Made by a program: the position numbers and the translations under genes. The notes under the pieces are model-generated. The model saw only the letters and a program-made list of their open reading frames with translations, was not told the DNA's origin and made no database searches. From positions 1,882,001-1,946,000 of the forward strand of contig JANJXV010000128.1 in the NCBI GenBank assembly GCA_024803745.1: a DNA stretch of 64,000 nucleotides, given 5' to 3'. Positions 21,106 through 33,129 of the stretch are shown one piece after another; position 1 is the first letter of the stretch, and each line of letters begins with the position of its first letter. The stretch comes from Megascapheus bottae. Taxonomy: Eukaryota; Chordata; Mammalia; Rodentia; Geomyidae.

Positions 21106-21894
21106 TAGCGCCTCTCTCCTGGAAGCTCTTCTCAGCATCCGAAATGAAAGTTAAGAAATAAGTGCATTCTTCAGGGGACCAGCTCCAAAGTTCACCATGG
21201 AAGGAAGAGACAGGACATCTGATGCTGAGCTTTGCAGGTCAATTGTATCTCTGGGGCCCTAGGAGTTTGAGTGCTTTTGGGGGTACAGGTGTTTTCTCTA
21301 CACCCCATCAGGAATATAGAGTGAAATCAGCCTGGAAAAACTGGAGCAAACTTTTGTTTTTCTAAATGCTTGTGTGCAAACCCCTAGGCTGGGGGAAAAC
21401 TTCTATCTATACTGTACTGTAGTAACCAATCAAAAATATAAACAAAATAAAAGCATGTGTAGAAAAGGTAACATTTCCTAGTGGTTAAGTATGAGAGTGT
21501 TGATGGTGGCTAGAATCTTAGCCAATCAAGAAGTTCAAGTTCTGAGTGTCGCTGATTAACTCTCAGCTTGACCAAAATTCCATCCGACTTCCTAGAAGTC
21601 AATGATTTGTGTGGGGGGTCTCTAATGGTAGAGTACTATCCTTGAGAAAAAGCAGCTCAGCTACAGCTCCCAGGCCCTGAGTTCAAGTCTCAGTTCAACA
21701 CAAAATGAAAAAGAAAGAGTGGAAGATAAGAAGGGAGGCAAGGCTTCCAGGAAAGAAAGGATAGGATGGAGGGTAGGATGAAGGGAGGAATGGAAGAGAT
21801 TGATAAAAATTTCCTGGTGTCTTGGTGGATGCTGTAAGTTCGGCTCCTTTTCAGGGCCATCTTGAGAAATTAAGGTATATGGGTGGGAAATCAT

Positions 21895-22160
21895 CTGTGG
21901 TGCTTTCGGCTTTGGTGGCCCAGTTCCAGCTCCAGCAGCTGGGGGGGGGGGCTGGCTTAGACTCCCCGGGGCAGTGGCTCCAGTGCTTCTCTGGTTCCAG
22001 CAGTGGCAGCTCAGGCTCTGGAGCCTGTGGTGGCTCCCGATCAGCTCCTCTGCATCATTCCTGGGTTTTTTGATGGCTTTATTGATGGCTCCTGGGACAG
22101 CAGTTCCAATAGCTCAGGTTCCAGGAGCAGCTGCTCTGGAGACCAGTACTTAGGAAGGTA
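21895..22160. repeat. Degenerate GGCTCC/AGCTCCAG tract
   Basis: Imperfect short repeats (CAGTTCCAGCTCCAGCAGC, TGGTGGCTCCCGATCAGC) about 800 bp after copy 2, similar in position to the tract after copy 3. Confidence 0.6.
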
Positions 22161-22417
22161 GCCCCCCTCCTCAACAGCTGAGAACAGTGCCAACTTGGGT
22201 ACTGGCAAAGAACCTGCCACACCAGCTATCAGAAACCTGGAGCTTGAGAAACAGGTTCCACAGTTCCGCTTCTCAAAAGAGCAGAGGAACTTGAGCATGA
22301 ATGCTTCAAGGTGACGTGAAACGTTGAGAGAATTGTGAAGGTGGAATTCCTTGCCTTATTATAAACGTGGAATAAACATGGTTTGACTGTTGATCTCTGT
22401 GCTTAATTGACTGTTTT

Positions 22418-22433
22418 CATTTATAATCTTTTT
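22418..22433. repeat. L1 target-site duplication, left
   Basis: TCATTTATAATCTTTT, repeated perfectly at 29743-29758 on the other side of the L1. Confidence 0.95.
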
Positions 22434-22866
22434 TTTCTTTTTTTCTTTTATTTTTTTTATAATTTTTTATTGTAATTAGTAAAAGGGTTACATGATATTT
22501 GCCAGATAGAAGGTGCATTAATTCACATACATTGATACCCTTTCACATGTCTTGGTACCCATTTCCCTCCCCCCCCACACCCCCCACCCGTCTTGGTTTT
22601 CCCCCCTTCCCTATCAAATTTCAAATAGCCAAATACAAATAAATTCAATATATCAGATAAGAAAGTGAGATACTATACCAATATGAGATAACCAAGGGAC
22701 AGCAAAGGAGATGAGAGACAACATAGTACATTAAGGACAACAATCATTCATTATATGGCTTTTGTTTCAATATCCTGGAGGTCCTTTCAAATAGCTTCAC
22801 ATTATATGGCCTTATGTATCAAGATTTTGCTCTATTGCAAATCTCTGCTAGTAGAGCCCAACATTT

Positions 22867-25800
22867 CTATTGATTATGACAAATGAGGGAAATCATTGAG
22901 CCTAAGTTCCTTTGAGTCTGGCTTACTTCACTTAATATGATTTTTTCTAAGTCTTTCCATTTCCTAACAAATGGGGCGATGTCATTCTTTCTGACAGCAG
23001 CATAGAATTCCATTGTGTACAAATACCACAACTTATTGATCCACTCATCAACTGAGGGACATCTGGGTTGGTTCCATATCTTTGCTATGGTAAATAGTGC
23101 TGCAATGAACATTGTTGTGCTAGTGGGTTTAGTATGTCCTTGTTTCTGGGTGGTTGGGTAAATGCCAAGTAGTGGGATTACTGGGTCATAGGGGAGTTCT
23201 ATGTTTAGCCTTTTGAGGCACTGCCACACTGCTTTCCATAGTGGTTGAACGAGTTTGCACTCCCACCAACAGTGTAGTAGTGATCCCTCCTGGCCACATC
23301 CCCTCCAGCATCTGTTGTCATTCGTTTTCCTGATCCTGGCCATTCTAACTGGAGTGAGGTGGAATCTTAGAGTTGTTTTGATTTGCATTTCTTTTATGAC
23401 CAGAGATGTGGAGCATTTCTTCATGTGTCTATAGGCCATTTTTGTTTCTTCTTCAGAGAAGACTCTCTTTAAGTCTTTGGCCCATTTTTTAATGGGATGG
23501 TTGTTACTTTGGAGGTTAGTTTTGGAGTGATTCAATTTTTTGAGTTGTTGATATATTTTAGATGTGAGGCCTTTGTCCTTTGTTTGGTTGGTGAAGATCT
23601 TCTCCCACTCTGTAGGCTTCCTGATTAGTTTACTAGCTATGTCCTTTGCCATACAAAAGCTCTGCAGTTTAATGCAGTCCCACTTATCCAGCCTTTCTCT
23701 GATTTGTTGTGATTCTTGGTCCTTATTAAGAAAATTTTGACCTGTGCCAAGGAGGCCTAGTGTATCTCCTATTCCTTCCTGTATACTTTTCAGTGTGTCA
23801 GTTTTACCTCCAGGTCTTTGATCCATTTGGAGTTAATTCTAGTGCAAGGTGACAAAGAAGGATCCAACTTTAGTTTTCTGCTGGTGCTTAACCAGTTCTG
23901 CCAGCACAACTTGTTGAAGAGGCTGTCTTTCTTCCATTCTATTTTTTGGCTCCCTTGTCAAAGATTAGGTGGCCATAGGTCTGTGGTTTAATATCTGGGT
24001 CCGCAGTTCTATTCCATTGGACTTCAGGCCTGTTCTTGTGCCAGTACCAAGCTGTTTTGAGAATTATAGCTCTGTAATAGAGTCTAAAGTTTGGAATTGA
24101 AATTCCTCCAGCGCTGTTCTTTCTGCTAAGAAGTGTTTTTGCTTACGGGGTCTTTTATTATTCCATATGAAATTTTGAATTGCCTCTTCTATTTCTTTAA
24201 AGAATGACATTGGGATGTTGATGGGTATTGCATTGAATTTGTAGATAGCCCTTGGCAAGATTGTCATTTTCACAATGTTGATTCTTCCAATCCAGGAGTA
24301 TGGGAGGTTTTTCCATTTCCTTAGTTCTGCTTTAATTTCCTTTTTCAGGGTTTTAAAGTTTTCGTCAAAAAGGTCCTTTATATTCTTAGTTAAGCTAATT
24401 CCTAGGTACTTTATTTTCTTTGAGGCTATTGTGAAAGGAGTTTCTTTCCTGATTATTGCCTCGTTCCTCTCACTGTTGGCATAAAGGAAGGCAGTTGATT
24501 TTTGAGGGTTGATTTTATAGCCTGCTACTCTTCCAAAGCTTTGAATCAGCTCAAAGAGCTTGGGAGTAGAGTCTATAGGATTCTTTAAATACAGAATCAT
24601 GTCATCTGCAAAGAGGGATAGTTTTATTTCCTCTTTCCCTACTTGGATCCCCTTTATGCTTGCTTCTTGCCTTATTGCACTGGCTAGGAATTCTAGTACT
24701 ATGTTAAAGAGGAGTGGAGAGAGTGGGCATCCTTGTCTCATTCCTGATTTTAAAGGGAATGGCTTTAGATTTTCACCATTAAGTGTAATACTAGCAGTAG
24801 GTTTCTCATACACAGCCTTTATTACATTGAGGAATGTTCCATGGATTCCTAGTTTCTCCAGAGCTTTTAACATAAAGGGGTGTTGGATCTTGTCAAATGC
24901 CTTTTCCGCGTCTATTGAGACAATCATGTGATTTTTGTCCTTGCTCCTGTTGATGTGTTGAAATATATTAATTGATTTGTGTATGTTGAACCAGCTTTGC
25001 CTCCCCATGATGAATCCAGTTTGATCATAGTGTATAATTTTTTTGATGAGTTGTTGTTGACGGTTGGCCAGTATTTTGTTGAGAAGTTTTGCATCGATGT
25101 TCATTAAAGATATAGGTCTATAGTTCTCTTTCTTTGATGAATCTCTGTCTGGTTTGGGGATGAGGGTTATACTGGCTTCATAGAATGAGTTTGGTAAGGA
25201 ATCTTCATTTTCAATTTCGTTGAAGAGCTTGAGGAGTATTGGTGTGAGCTCTGCTTTGAAGACCTTATAGAATTCAGCTGTGAATCCATCTGGCCCTGGG
25301 CTTTTCTTAGGTGGAAGTTCTCTAATTGCCATTTCTATTTCAGAGCTTGAAATAGGCCTGTTGAGTTGGCTTAGTTCTTGGTTCAGTGTGGGTATGTTAA
25401 TATTGGCTAGGAATTCATCCATTTCATCTAGATTCTCAAATTTGTTGGCGTAAAGGTTTGAGAAGTATTCCCTCATGATATTCTGGATCTTGGTAATTTC
25501 TGTCGTGATATTACCATTTTCACCTGCGGTTTTGTTTATTTCGATATGCTCTCTTCTTTTTTTGGTAAGATTTGCTAAGGGCTTGTCAATTTTGTTAATT
25601 CTTTCAAAGAACCAACTCCTTGTTTTGTTGATTCTTTCTATAGTTTTTTTTGGATTCCAAATCATTTAATTCTGCTTTGATTTTAATAATTTGCTTTCTT
25701 CTACTGGGATTAGGGTTGGTTTGTTGCTCTTTTTCCAGGAGGTTAAGGTGAGACATTAACTTGTTGGTTTGCAATTTTTCCAACTTGTTGTTGTAGGCAC

Positions 25801-26712
25801 TCAGCGCTATAAATTTTCCTCTGAGTACTGCCTTTGCTGTGTCCCAAAGGAGTTGGTATTTTGTGTGCTCTTACTGTTAAATTGCATAAACTGTTGGATT
25901 TCTGTTCTGATCTCTTCGATGACCCATTGGTGATTCAACAATGTGTTGTTCAGTCTCCATGAGTTACAGGGTTTTCGTTGGTGGAGATGTGTGTTCAGTT
26001 CCACTTTGATGCCTTCGTGGTCTGAGAGTGTGCATGGAATAATTTCAGTGTTTCTGAATCTGTCCAGGTTTGTTTTATGGCCTAAGATGTGATCTATTTT
26101 GGAAAATGTTCCATGTGCTGCTGAGAAAAACGTATACTGTGTTGTTGCTGGGTGGAATATTCTGCAGATGTCTGTTAGATCTAGTTGGTCTATATAGTTG
26201 TTCAGTTCTAAGGTTTCTCTGTTGAGTTTTTGCCTTGTTGATCTGTCCATAGGTGAAAGTGGTGTGTTAAAGTCACCGACAATCACTGTATTTCGATCTA
26301 TGTATGGTTTCAGTGTAAGTAAAGTTTGCTTGATGAAGTTTGGAGCTCCGGGATTGGGTGTGTAAGTATTTAGGATCGTTATGTCTTCCTGGAGGAAAGA
26401 TCCCTTTAGTAGTATGTAGTACCCTTCTTTGTCTTTTCTTACTAATTTTGGTTTGAAGTCTATTTTATCTTATATGAGGATGGCAACTCCAGCCTGTTTA
26501 TGGGGGCCGTTAGCTTGATAGAGTTTATTCCAACCTCTCACTTTCAAAAGATGCTTGTTTTTTGGGGTAAGATGTGTCTCTTGAAGACAGCAGAACGATG
26601 GCTCTTGCTTTTTGATCCAACTAGACAGCCTATGCCGTTTAATTGGAGAGTTGAGTCCATTGATATTGAGAGTTAGGATTGAGAGATATTTATTAGGTCC
26701 TACTATTTTGAA
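22867..26712 (-). pseudogene. L1 ORF2 (endonuclease/reverse transcriptase), inactivated
   Basis: Homology begins at ILTLNINGLNSPIK near 26650. The endonuclease part shows VGDFNTPLSP and the SDHEGIKVEL (SDH) motif. The RT part, open for 533 codons (24064-25665), shows [37 protein letters not shown] and the catalytic FADD box. The C-terminal 319 codons (22867-23826) end with the [19 protein letters not shown] block. Breaks: an in-frame TAA at 26470-26472 and frameshifts near 25850, 25650, 24140 and 23830. Family knowledge: ORF2p nicks target DNA and reverse-transcribes L1 RNA. This copy cannot produce it whole. Confidence 0.92.
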
Positions 26713-26754
26713 AAGCTTTTATTTGGGCCTGTGTCTTGGCAGTTCTTGTGGTCC

Positions 26755-27951
26755 TTAGGTGGTATGCTGTTTAGGTGCCATTTCTTTCCCTATATTGCAT
26801 TTATTTTGGTTTTCTATGTATAGAACATCTTTCAGAATTCTCTGTAGTGTTGGTTTTGTTGCGACATATTGTTGCAGCTTTTCCCTGGAATGGAATGTTT
26901 TTATTGTTCCCTCAGTTATGAATGAGAGCTTAGCTGGGTACAGTATTCTTGGTTGGTAGTTATTTGACTTAAGAGCATGACATATATGCTTCCAGTCACT
27001 TCTTGCTTGCATGGTCTCTGCTGAGTAATCTGGGGTTATTCTGATTGGTTTTCCTTTATAGGTTACTGAACCCTTTTCCCTGGCTGCCTTTAGGATGCTT
27101 TTTTTGGTTTCTACTGATCCAGTTCGGATTACGATGTGGCAGTGAGATGTTCTTTTCTGGTCAGGTCTGTTTGGGGTTCTAAAAGCTTCTTGTATCTGGA
27201 TGGGTCTGCCCTTCTGGATATTTGGGAAATTGTCTGAGATGATTACCTGAAGTATATTTCCAATACCATTGACCTCTTTCTCCAGACCCTCCTCAATACC
27301 GATTAGCCTTAAATTAGGCTTCCTAATTTTATCTTGGACCTCCTGAAGCACTCTCTCATTTTTCCTAGATTTGGATTGACTCATTTTCTGTTCTTTCTCT
27401 ATAATAACTAAATTATCTTCAGCCCCGGAAATTCTCTCCTCTGCATTGTCTAACCTGCTATCAACGCTATCTACTTTATTTTTCATCTCCCTTGCTACTA
27501 ATTGCTCATTTTTGATGCCTTGCATCTCTTCTTTTAGATCATGTATGGATTTCTTTAGCTCCTTGATTTCCATTTGAGTGGTTAGCTCAGTAGCTTTATT
27601 TTCTTTGAACATTTGCTGGAGTTCGGTCACCTTTTTATTTGTGGATTCTATGAATTCATCCATCTTTCTTTGAACAGCCTTTATTATGGCCTCCTTTATG
27701 GCTTCTTCTTTTTTACTTATCACCTTGTTTATGGTTTCCTGTTGTTCAGCTATGGCTTCCTCCCTTATCTCTTTCTTTATATTTTTACATTTTTCATTAA
27801 TGATGTTTATCAATTGCATTTGTACAGCACTTGGAAGACTCTCCTCTAGGTTTGCCAGTGACTGTTCCATTGGCTGTTTACATTGGGTGGGGGAGGTGGG
27901 AGATGTTGTTTCTTGATTTGACATTTTTCTTGAGTTTCTTGTTCTGCCCAT
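26755..27951 (-). CDS. L1 ORF1 RNA-binding protein, intact
   Basis: 398 codons without a break. Order: a short basic N-terminus (MGRTRNSRKM), a long coiled coil with heptads (about residues 45-190, rich in K/E/Q), then the RRM and C-terminal domain (PNLRLIGIEEG near 215, TSHCHIVIRTGS near 270, ARPxxxRxTPDYSAETMQAR near 305). The ORF1 protein forms trimers that coat L1 RNA. Its length is close to that of other rodent L1 ORF1 proteins. Only the ORF is intact; the element as a whole is not autonomous. Confidence 0.93.
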   Translation of the reverse strand: MGRTRNSRKMSNQETTSPTSPTQCKQPMEQSLANLEESLPSAVQMQLINIINEKCKNIKKEIREEAIAEQQETINKVISKKEEAIKEAIIKAVQRKMDEFIESTNKKVTELQQMFKENKATELTTQMEIKELKKSIHDLKEEMQGIKNEQLVAREMKNKVDSVDSRLDNAEERISGAEDNLVIIEKEQKMSQSKSRKNERVLQEVQDKIRKPNLRLIGIEEGLEKEVNGIGNILQVIISDNFPNIQKGRPIQIQEAFRTPNRPDQKRTSHCHIVIRTGSVETKKSILKAAREKGSVTYKGKPIRITPDYSAETMQARSDWKHICHALKSNNYQPRILYPAKLSFITEGTIKTFHSREKLQQYVATKPTLQRILKDVLYIENQNKCNIGKEMAPKQHTT

Positions 27952-29742
27952 TTGAAAATGGGAGCAAGATTAGTACTAAACACGATTATAGTTTTTCAGA
28001 TATAACCAACCTAGACCTCTGTAGCTGGCAGACTCTAGATGTTTACAAGTTTTGATTGGTGTTATCACTCTTTCTTTTTGTGCAGTTACCGACTAGTCTA
28101 ATTATTCACTGATAAGTGATTTATATCCAAAACAATAAGCCTCTCAATCCAATCTCTATTGTCTTTAAGTCCCTCTGAGCCTAGAGGATAATTAAACACC
28201 TAGATATACAATGTTGCTCAACAGCCATCAAGTGTAGATCTATGCAGTATAAGGGTTGAAAGAGGAGCAGAGGTCCAGAGATAGAGAAATAGAATGAGAG
28301 AGGTCAGGGGGTAAGTAGGTAGAGTATTTGAGTACAAAGTTTGGAAAGTATTAGAATAAAACTTATGTGTTGCTGCGCGACTAGCTCTTAGCCCAACCAG
28401 TGGCCTCACAGTGGACCATGGGATGGATCTTCGAGCTTCCGTCTGAGCGTGGTTGGCGGACGTTTTCCTGTGCTCCTTCCAGGGGCGGCCCCAAGCCAAG
28501 GGTGTGGGGATTGAGAGTTTCAGGAGCTCTCAGCAGGACCAGCAGGAGACCCCTCTGTTCCCAGGGGCGGGGCCCAGCTGGGGACTTGGGCTCCAAGGGC
28601 GGAGCTGCGCCTTTTTGGTTCTCAGAAGGGGAGCTTGGCTGCTGGTTGGCCCTTCAGATCCCTGCTGTGTTTCCACTGCTTTGTCAGAGTCTGTGACTGT
28701 GGGGGGCCCCTCGGTGGTGTCTTGCTCAGGATTCCCAGCTGGAGGATGCCCCGCTCGAGAATTGAGGGGGGCAGATGCTGGCTCCTATTTACCCGCAGCC
28801 CCTACCCACTTTTGTAAGGCAGGGTCCCAAGGCCCTCCACTCTACAGATCCAGTGGCCTGGGAGAGGAGCCTGGTGGGCGGGTGGGAGCTGGGACAGCTC
28901 CGCCTCCCCTGGTGGGGTGCTGAGTCTTAGGGTCCGCCTGCTTGTCAGTCTCCAGTCAGAGGGCTGGGGGTTGAGCCCGTTGGGGCAGCCCCGCCTCCCT
29001 TGGTGGGGTGCTGGGTCTTAGGTAGTCTGCCTGTCAATCTCCAGTCAATGGCCTGAGGGAGGGGGCTGTTGAGGGGAGGGACAGGATTCTAAATTCCTTG
29101 CCCCCCTGCTCCCGCCAGTCTTTCTCGGGGCGGGGTGTTGGGGTCTGAATTAAGTTCTATTGCTTGGCACCCGCTCCGCTTTCCCGATGTGTTTGGGGAC
29201 GCGCTGTATTACTCACGCCTCTGCGTCTGTCTGCGGGTGCTCCACGGTGGTGGGGAGTCTTTCACTCCCCTCGGGTCTCCGCCGCCGCCTGTGTTCTGTG
29301 TCTGGTTCCGCTGCTTGCTGTTCTGGTTCCGCATCTGGTTTCCGCTGCTTCCGCCGTTCGCTGGCCCGGTTCTGTGCTGGTTTCTGCAGCCGTTGGGTTC
29401 CCAGCCTGGTGCCCTCAACTGTCGCCGCTTTTCGTGGGTTAGAGCCGGTGCCCGCCCCCGCTTTCCCCGCGTGGAGCCGGTGCCTGCTCAAGCCGCTGTT
29501 CGCGGCTTTCCGTGGCTTTGGGCGAGAGGTGGGGGAGGGGTCCTCGCGTTCCGAATTCTTTGAGAAAGTTGGATGTGAGCTTTATCTGGATTTCTTTTCC
29601 GGTTTGAGTCCTTCTCCGTTGCTTTTTGAGTTTGTTGTGGATTTCTTTAGATAGTTGGCTCGTGGGACTCCCTGGTTCTCTTCTTTTTGTCAGAGAAAGC
29701 TAGGGAGCGTCCCTATTGTCTCGGCGCCATCTTCCTTCCTCC
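27952..29742 (-). promoter_or_regulatory. L1 5' UTR with internal promoter
   Basis: About 1.8 kb. The part at 28400-29740 is GC- and CpG-rich, unlike the AT-rich surroundings. The long plus-strand open frames at 28453-28923 and 29135-29654 come from this base composition. The YY1-type motif at the extreme 5' end fits a Pol II internal promoter. Confidence 0.8.
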
Positions 29743-29790
29743 TCATTTATAATCTTTTATGGTTTGGGAGACCAATAAATTCACACAATG

Positions 29791-29985
29791 CAGGCCGGGA
29801 GTTTGGCCTAGTGGTAGGATGCTTGCCTAGCATGCACCAAGATCCAGGTTCGATTCCTCGGTAGCACATACATAGAAAAAAGCCAGAATTGGTGCTGAGG
29901 CTCAATTGGTAGAGCTCTAGCCTTGAGAAAGCCCAAGGACAGTGCTCAGGCCCTGAGTTCAAGACCAGGACTGGCAAAAAAAAAA
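29791..29985 (+). mobile_element. Dimeric tRNA-derived SINE
   Basis: Full length from GGCCGGGAGTTTGGCC to the A tail, inserted just beyond the L1. Confidence 0.9.
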
Positions 29986-30231
29986 ATCTCAAAGTGCACA
30001 ACAAAAAAACAGCATTTCAATTGCATACCGAAAAACCTTCAAGATGGCTACTTATGGCTCATACTGGTAAAACTAGCTACTCAGAAGTCTTAGACCTGTG
30101 GTTTATCACAGCCCTGGGGGTGAAAAGTTTGTATCTGCAGCAAACCACCAAAAGCTATAAGATAGCATCAAGCTGTGGTGCAAAAAATGATGGGACAACA
30201 TCTAAGCCCAGACCCTGAGTTCAATTTTCAG

Positions 30232-30235
<4 letters not shown>

Positions 30236-30264
<29 letters not shown>
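30236..30264. repeat. (CA)n microsatellite
   Basis: ACAC run at the tail of a decayed SINE piece (about 30130-30235). Confidence 0.9.
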
Positions 30265-30417
30265 TATGCAGTTTGAGATTGAGTCAGGCAATGGGAGCTA
30301 GGTAAAGAAGTCATAATTGAATAATTTTTTAGAGACTAACCATTTGAATCAAGAGCACATACTCTAATAGTGAGAAGGCTTTGTGAGCAGAAAGGATTTG
30401 TGAGCAGAGGCCATGAA

Positions 30418-30540
30418 TGTTGACCCTCAGACCCCAGAATCACCACATTCCTTGTTTTGGTCCCTGAGTGCCAAGAAGATTTTATTGTGAAAATCTTTCA
30501 AGCATTTGGATTGTTCAAATGTCGTCTCTAGCTACTCAGG
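30418..30540 (+). repeat. Module M2, shared with the copy 5/6 duplication
   Basis: GACCCTCAGACCCCAGAATC, TTGTTTTGGTCCCTGAGTGC and CAAGAAGATTTTATTGTG match, in reverse complement, 57490-57590 and 63190-63300. Single-copy looking, old, function unknown. Confidence 0.6.
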
Positions 30541-30593
30541 AAGCTGAGATCTGAGGATGTTGGTATGAAGTCAATCCTGTTAGGAAAGATTCC

Positions 30594-31025
30594 TTTTTCT
30601 ATATTAAATTAGCTTTTATTGTCTTGTGTAAATTGTATTTTATGCATTGATATCCCTTACAATGTTTTTCTGCCAGTTTCCCTCCCCCCTCAACCCGCTC
30701 CTGACCATCTTGCTTTCCCCCACCCCTTACTTTGTTCAAATAAACAAAGCAATATGTGTATAATATACCAGGTACCAATGTCAGATACCCTAGTGACAAC
30801 ATGAGATAAGCCATAAAGAGAGAAACCAAAGAAAACAAAAACAACAGCAAAAACCAATAAAGAGAGAGAGAGAGAGAACTAACTTCACACAGTAGGTTGA
30901 GAGCCAACATACACAATAATCAAGCTATTGTTTCCATATCCTCCAGTTCATTTCGCTTATGCTCATTTTATATAAACATATGTACAAAGCATTTGAGCTA
31001 TTATGGTCTTCAGCCAGGAGAATTA
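30594..31025 (-). mobile_element. Old L1 3' end, minus orientation
   Basis: Shares the L1 3' UTR layout with 22440-22860 (TTTATTGT, GATATCCCTT, CAAATAAAC, GAGATAAGCC, TTCCATATCCT). Continues at 31265-31430 with the ORF2 end (GAATTCCATTGTGTATAAATAC, GGGGCATCTGGGTTGGTTCC) after a SINE. Confidence 0.75.
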
Positions 31026-31031
31026 GGGAAA

Positions 31032-31264
31032 CCAGACGGGCATAGTGGCTCATGCCTGTAATCCTAGCTACTTAGGAGACTGAGGTCTAAGGATCCAGGT
31101 TCAAAGACAGCCCAGGCATAAACAGACCTGAGACTCTTACCTCCAATTAACCTCTAAAACAGGAAGTGGGACTTGGCTCAAGGGTGGGGTGATAGCCTGG
31201 AGCTGAAGAGTTCAGGGACAACTCCCAGGCCCAGAGTTCAAGTCCTATAACCATGGAAAAAAAA
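31032..31264 (+). mobile_element. 7SL-derived plus ID-type composite SINE
   Basis: GGCATAGTGGCTCATGCCTG start, TACTTAGGAGACTGAGG, ACCTCCAATTAACC, ID-type end and A-rich tail. It splits an L1 3' end. Confidence 0.88.
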
Positions 31265-31432
31265 AGAATTCCATTGTGTATAAATACTACATCTTCTAGA
31301 TTCCTTCATCTATTGAGGGGCATCTGGGTTGGTTCCATATCTGAGTAATGGTAAATAATGCTACAATGGACATTGTTCTGCTAGTAGCTTTAGTATATCC
31401 TTATGTATGGACAGTTGGGTAAATGCCCAAGA
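31265..31432 (-). mobile_element. L1 ORF2 end, continuation
   Basis: Continuation of the L1 at 30594-31025 on the other side of the SINE. Confidence 0.7.
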
Positions 31433-31444
31433 ACATTTCATTCC

Positions 31445-31910
31445 AAAGAGAAGCCCACTTAACTGGCATTACAAAAAATATTAAATAATCAAGAACAAAC
31501 TGCAGAACAGCAAGAACTCCCAACAAGAAGCTATCAACTATAAGTCAGTAAACACAAGGGTGGAGAGAGAGAAAGAAACTCAGAAGTAAAAATAAATAAT
31601 GACAAAGGACACGAACCACTTCTCCATAATTTCCTTAAAGGTGAACGGGCTGAGCAATCCAATCAAAAGACACAGACCAGGAGATTGAATTAAGAAACAA
31701 GACCCATCCATATGCTGTCTCCAAGAGACCCCCCCTCACTGCCAAAGACAGAAACAAACTCCCAGTGAATGGATGGAAAAGAATTTTCCACTGCAATGCA
31801 CCATGCAAAAAAGCAGGAGTAGCAATCTTAATCTCCGACAAAATTAATTTCTCAGTAAAATCAGTACATAAAGATAAAGATGGCCACTACATATTAGTAA
31901 AGGGAACATC
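31445..31910 (+). pseudogene. L1 ORF1 end to ORF2 start remnant
   Basis: CTTCTCCATAATTTCCTTAAAGGTGAACGG... and AATCCAATCAAAAGACACAG mark the ORF2 start. AAGCAGGAGTAGCAATCTTAATC matches the AGVAIL segment of the endonuclease domain. Broken by stops. Confidence 0.7.
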
Positions 31911-31957
31911 TTGCTTCCTTCTGAATTTTTATTTTTAACCCATCTCAACTCCAAGCT

Positions 31958-32780
31958 GTGAGACCCCAAAATGACTGGGAATGTGAAAGGTTTTCTCTCA
32001 TCATTCTCTCAGAAAACTGAGTTCCTGGAAAGGTCATTCTATCCTGGCTTAAGTGGAATACAGATTTCTATCTTAAGTAAAGGATAACTCCACCTTAAAG
32101 TGCAAGGGAGTCTAAGGGAGAGGAAGGTTTAATGCAAATTTTAAATTGTTTACTGTTTAGCTCTCAGGCCCAAGGCAAGAAGATTATCTACCAAAATATT
32201 TGTGTATATAAATTTCTGTCTTGTGTTCAAGTTTATGCCTTACTTTCTTTTTTTACCTTACTTTCTTTTTTTTTTTGCCAGTCCTGGGCTTGAGCTCAGG
32301 ACCTGAGCACTGTCCTTGGGCTTTCCTCAAGGCTAGTATTCTACCCTGAGCCACCGCACCACTTCTGACTTTTTTCTAGCTATGTGGTACCGAGGAATCG
32401 AACCCGGGTCTTCGTGCATGCAAGGCAGGCACTCTACCACTAGGCCAAACTCCCAGCCCATATACCTTACTTTCTGAACAGACTTCCCTATATCAAACCA
32501 ATAAAAAGCTTGGTGAATGGAATCTTGGGAGTGGAATCTAATGCTGGATGAGGAATACAACACCCCTGTTATTTCAAATCTCAGTTCCCCTGTCTTGTCT
32601 CCATCACGGCCCTGTTTCAGATCATGTTGGTTTAAGGGGAAAAATATAGATTGAAATAAGTGACACCCAATGGGGGGGGCAAGTGTCAAGTGACAAGGAA
32701 CCCCAGAATTTTGCAGGTGGGCCTTGGAAACCCTCAAGAGTTGCTGATTCCAGAACACATGTCAGGGCCTGGTTCAGCAC
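31958..32780 (+). mobile_element. LTR-like repeat, interrupted by a SINE
   Basis: Aligns with 39215-39715: TATCCTGGCTTAAGTGGAATACAG, AGATTTCTATCTTAAGT, TTTAATGCAAATTTTAAATTG, then AATAAA near 32502 before CTTGGTGAATGGAATCTT. Length, the AATAAA position and a TG start suggest a solo LTR of an old ERV or MaLR-type element; boundaries are uncertain. Confidence 0.5.
32267..32459 (-). mobile_element. Dimeric tRNA-derived SINE
   Basis: Full length, inserted in the LTR-like repeat. Target duplication TACCTTACTTTCT at 32254-32266 and 32463-32475. Confidence 0.92.
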
Positions 32781-33129
32781 TGTCAGGGTAAGCACTACGG
32801 CTAGCTAAAATCAAGACCCGGTATCTTGAGCCAATGCATATGTTTGACAGGGTTAGGGATACCAGTGAAGAGAAAGGACATTGAGTTATTGGCCAGGTCT
32901 ATTAAAAAAAGTATGGAGGAAATGCTGCCAATCCAGCGACTGAGGGACTTTGTGTGTGTGCCAAACTCGGAGAAACAATCCCACTCAAAGGATGGTCTTT
33001 ACGCCATTTAATCATGAAAGTGTTGCAGCCTCTTCAAGCCCCTCTGCCCCAGGAGTCAGGTCTGTATAGGAAGCTCCTGTTCAACGGAGAGGTGTGGCTG
33101 GGAGCTCTAATTTTTCAGACAAAGGACAA

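Larger units (their letters stand above)
22434..29742 (-). mobile_element. Full-length L1 element
   Basis: About 7.3 kb in minus orientation with a perfect 16-bp target duplication. In order on its own strand: a GC- and CpG-rich 5' UTR (29742 to 27952) starting with an AAGATGGCGCC YY1-type motif (complement at about 29723-29733), ORF1 (27951-26755, intact), ORF2 (about 26712-22867, broken), then the 3' UTR and an A-rich tail at 22434-22480. Because ORF2 is interrupted it cannot move on its own. The complete 5' end and clean duplication say it is relatively recent. Confidence 0.95.

Noticed and set aside
28453..29654. Long plus-strand open frames
   Set aside because: They fall in the GC-rich 5' UTR of the minus-strand L1, where stop codons are rare by composition.
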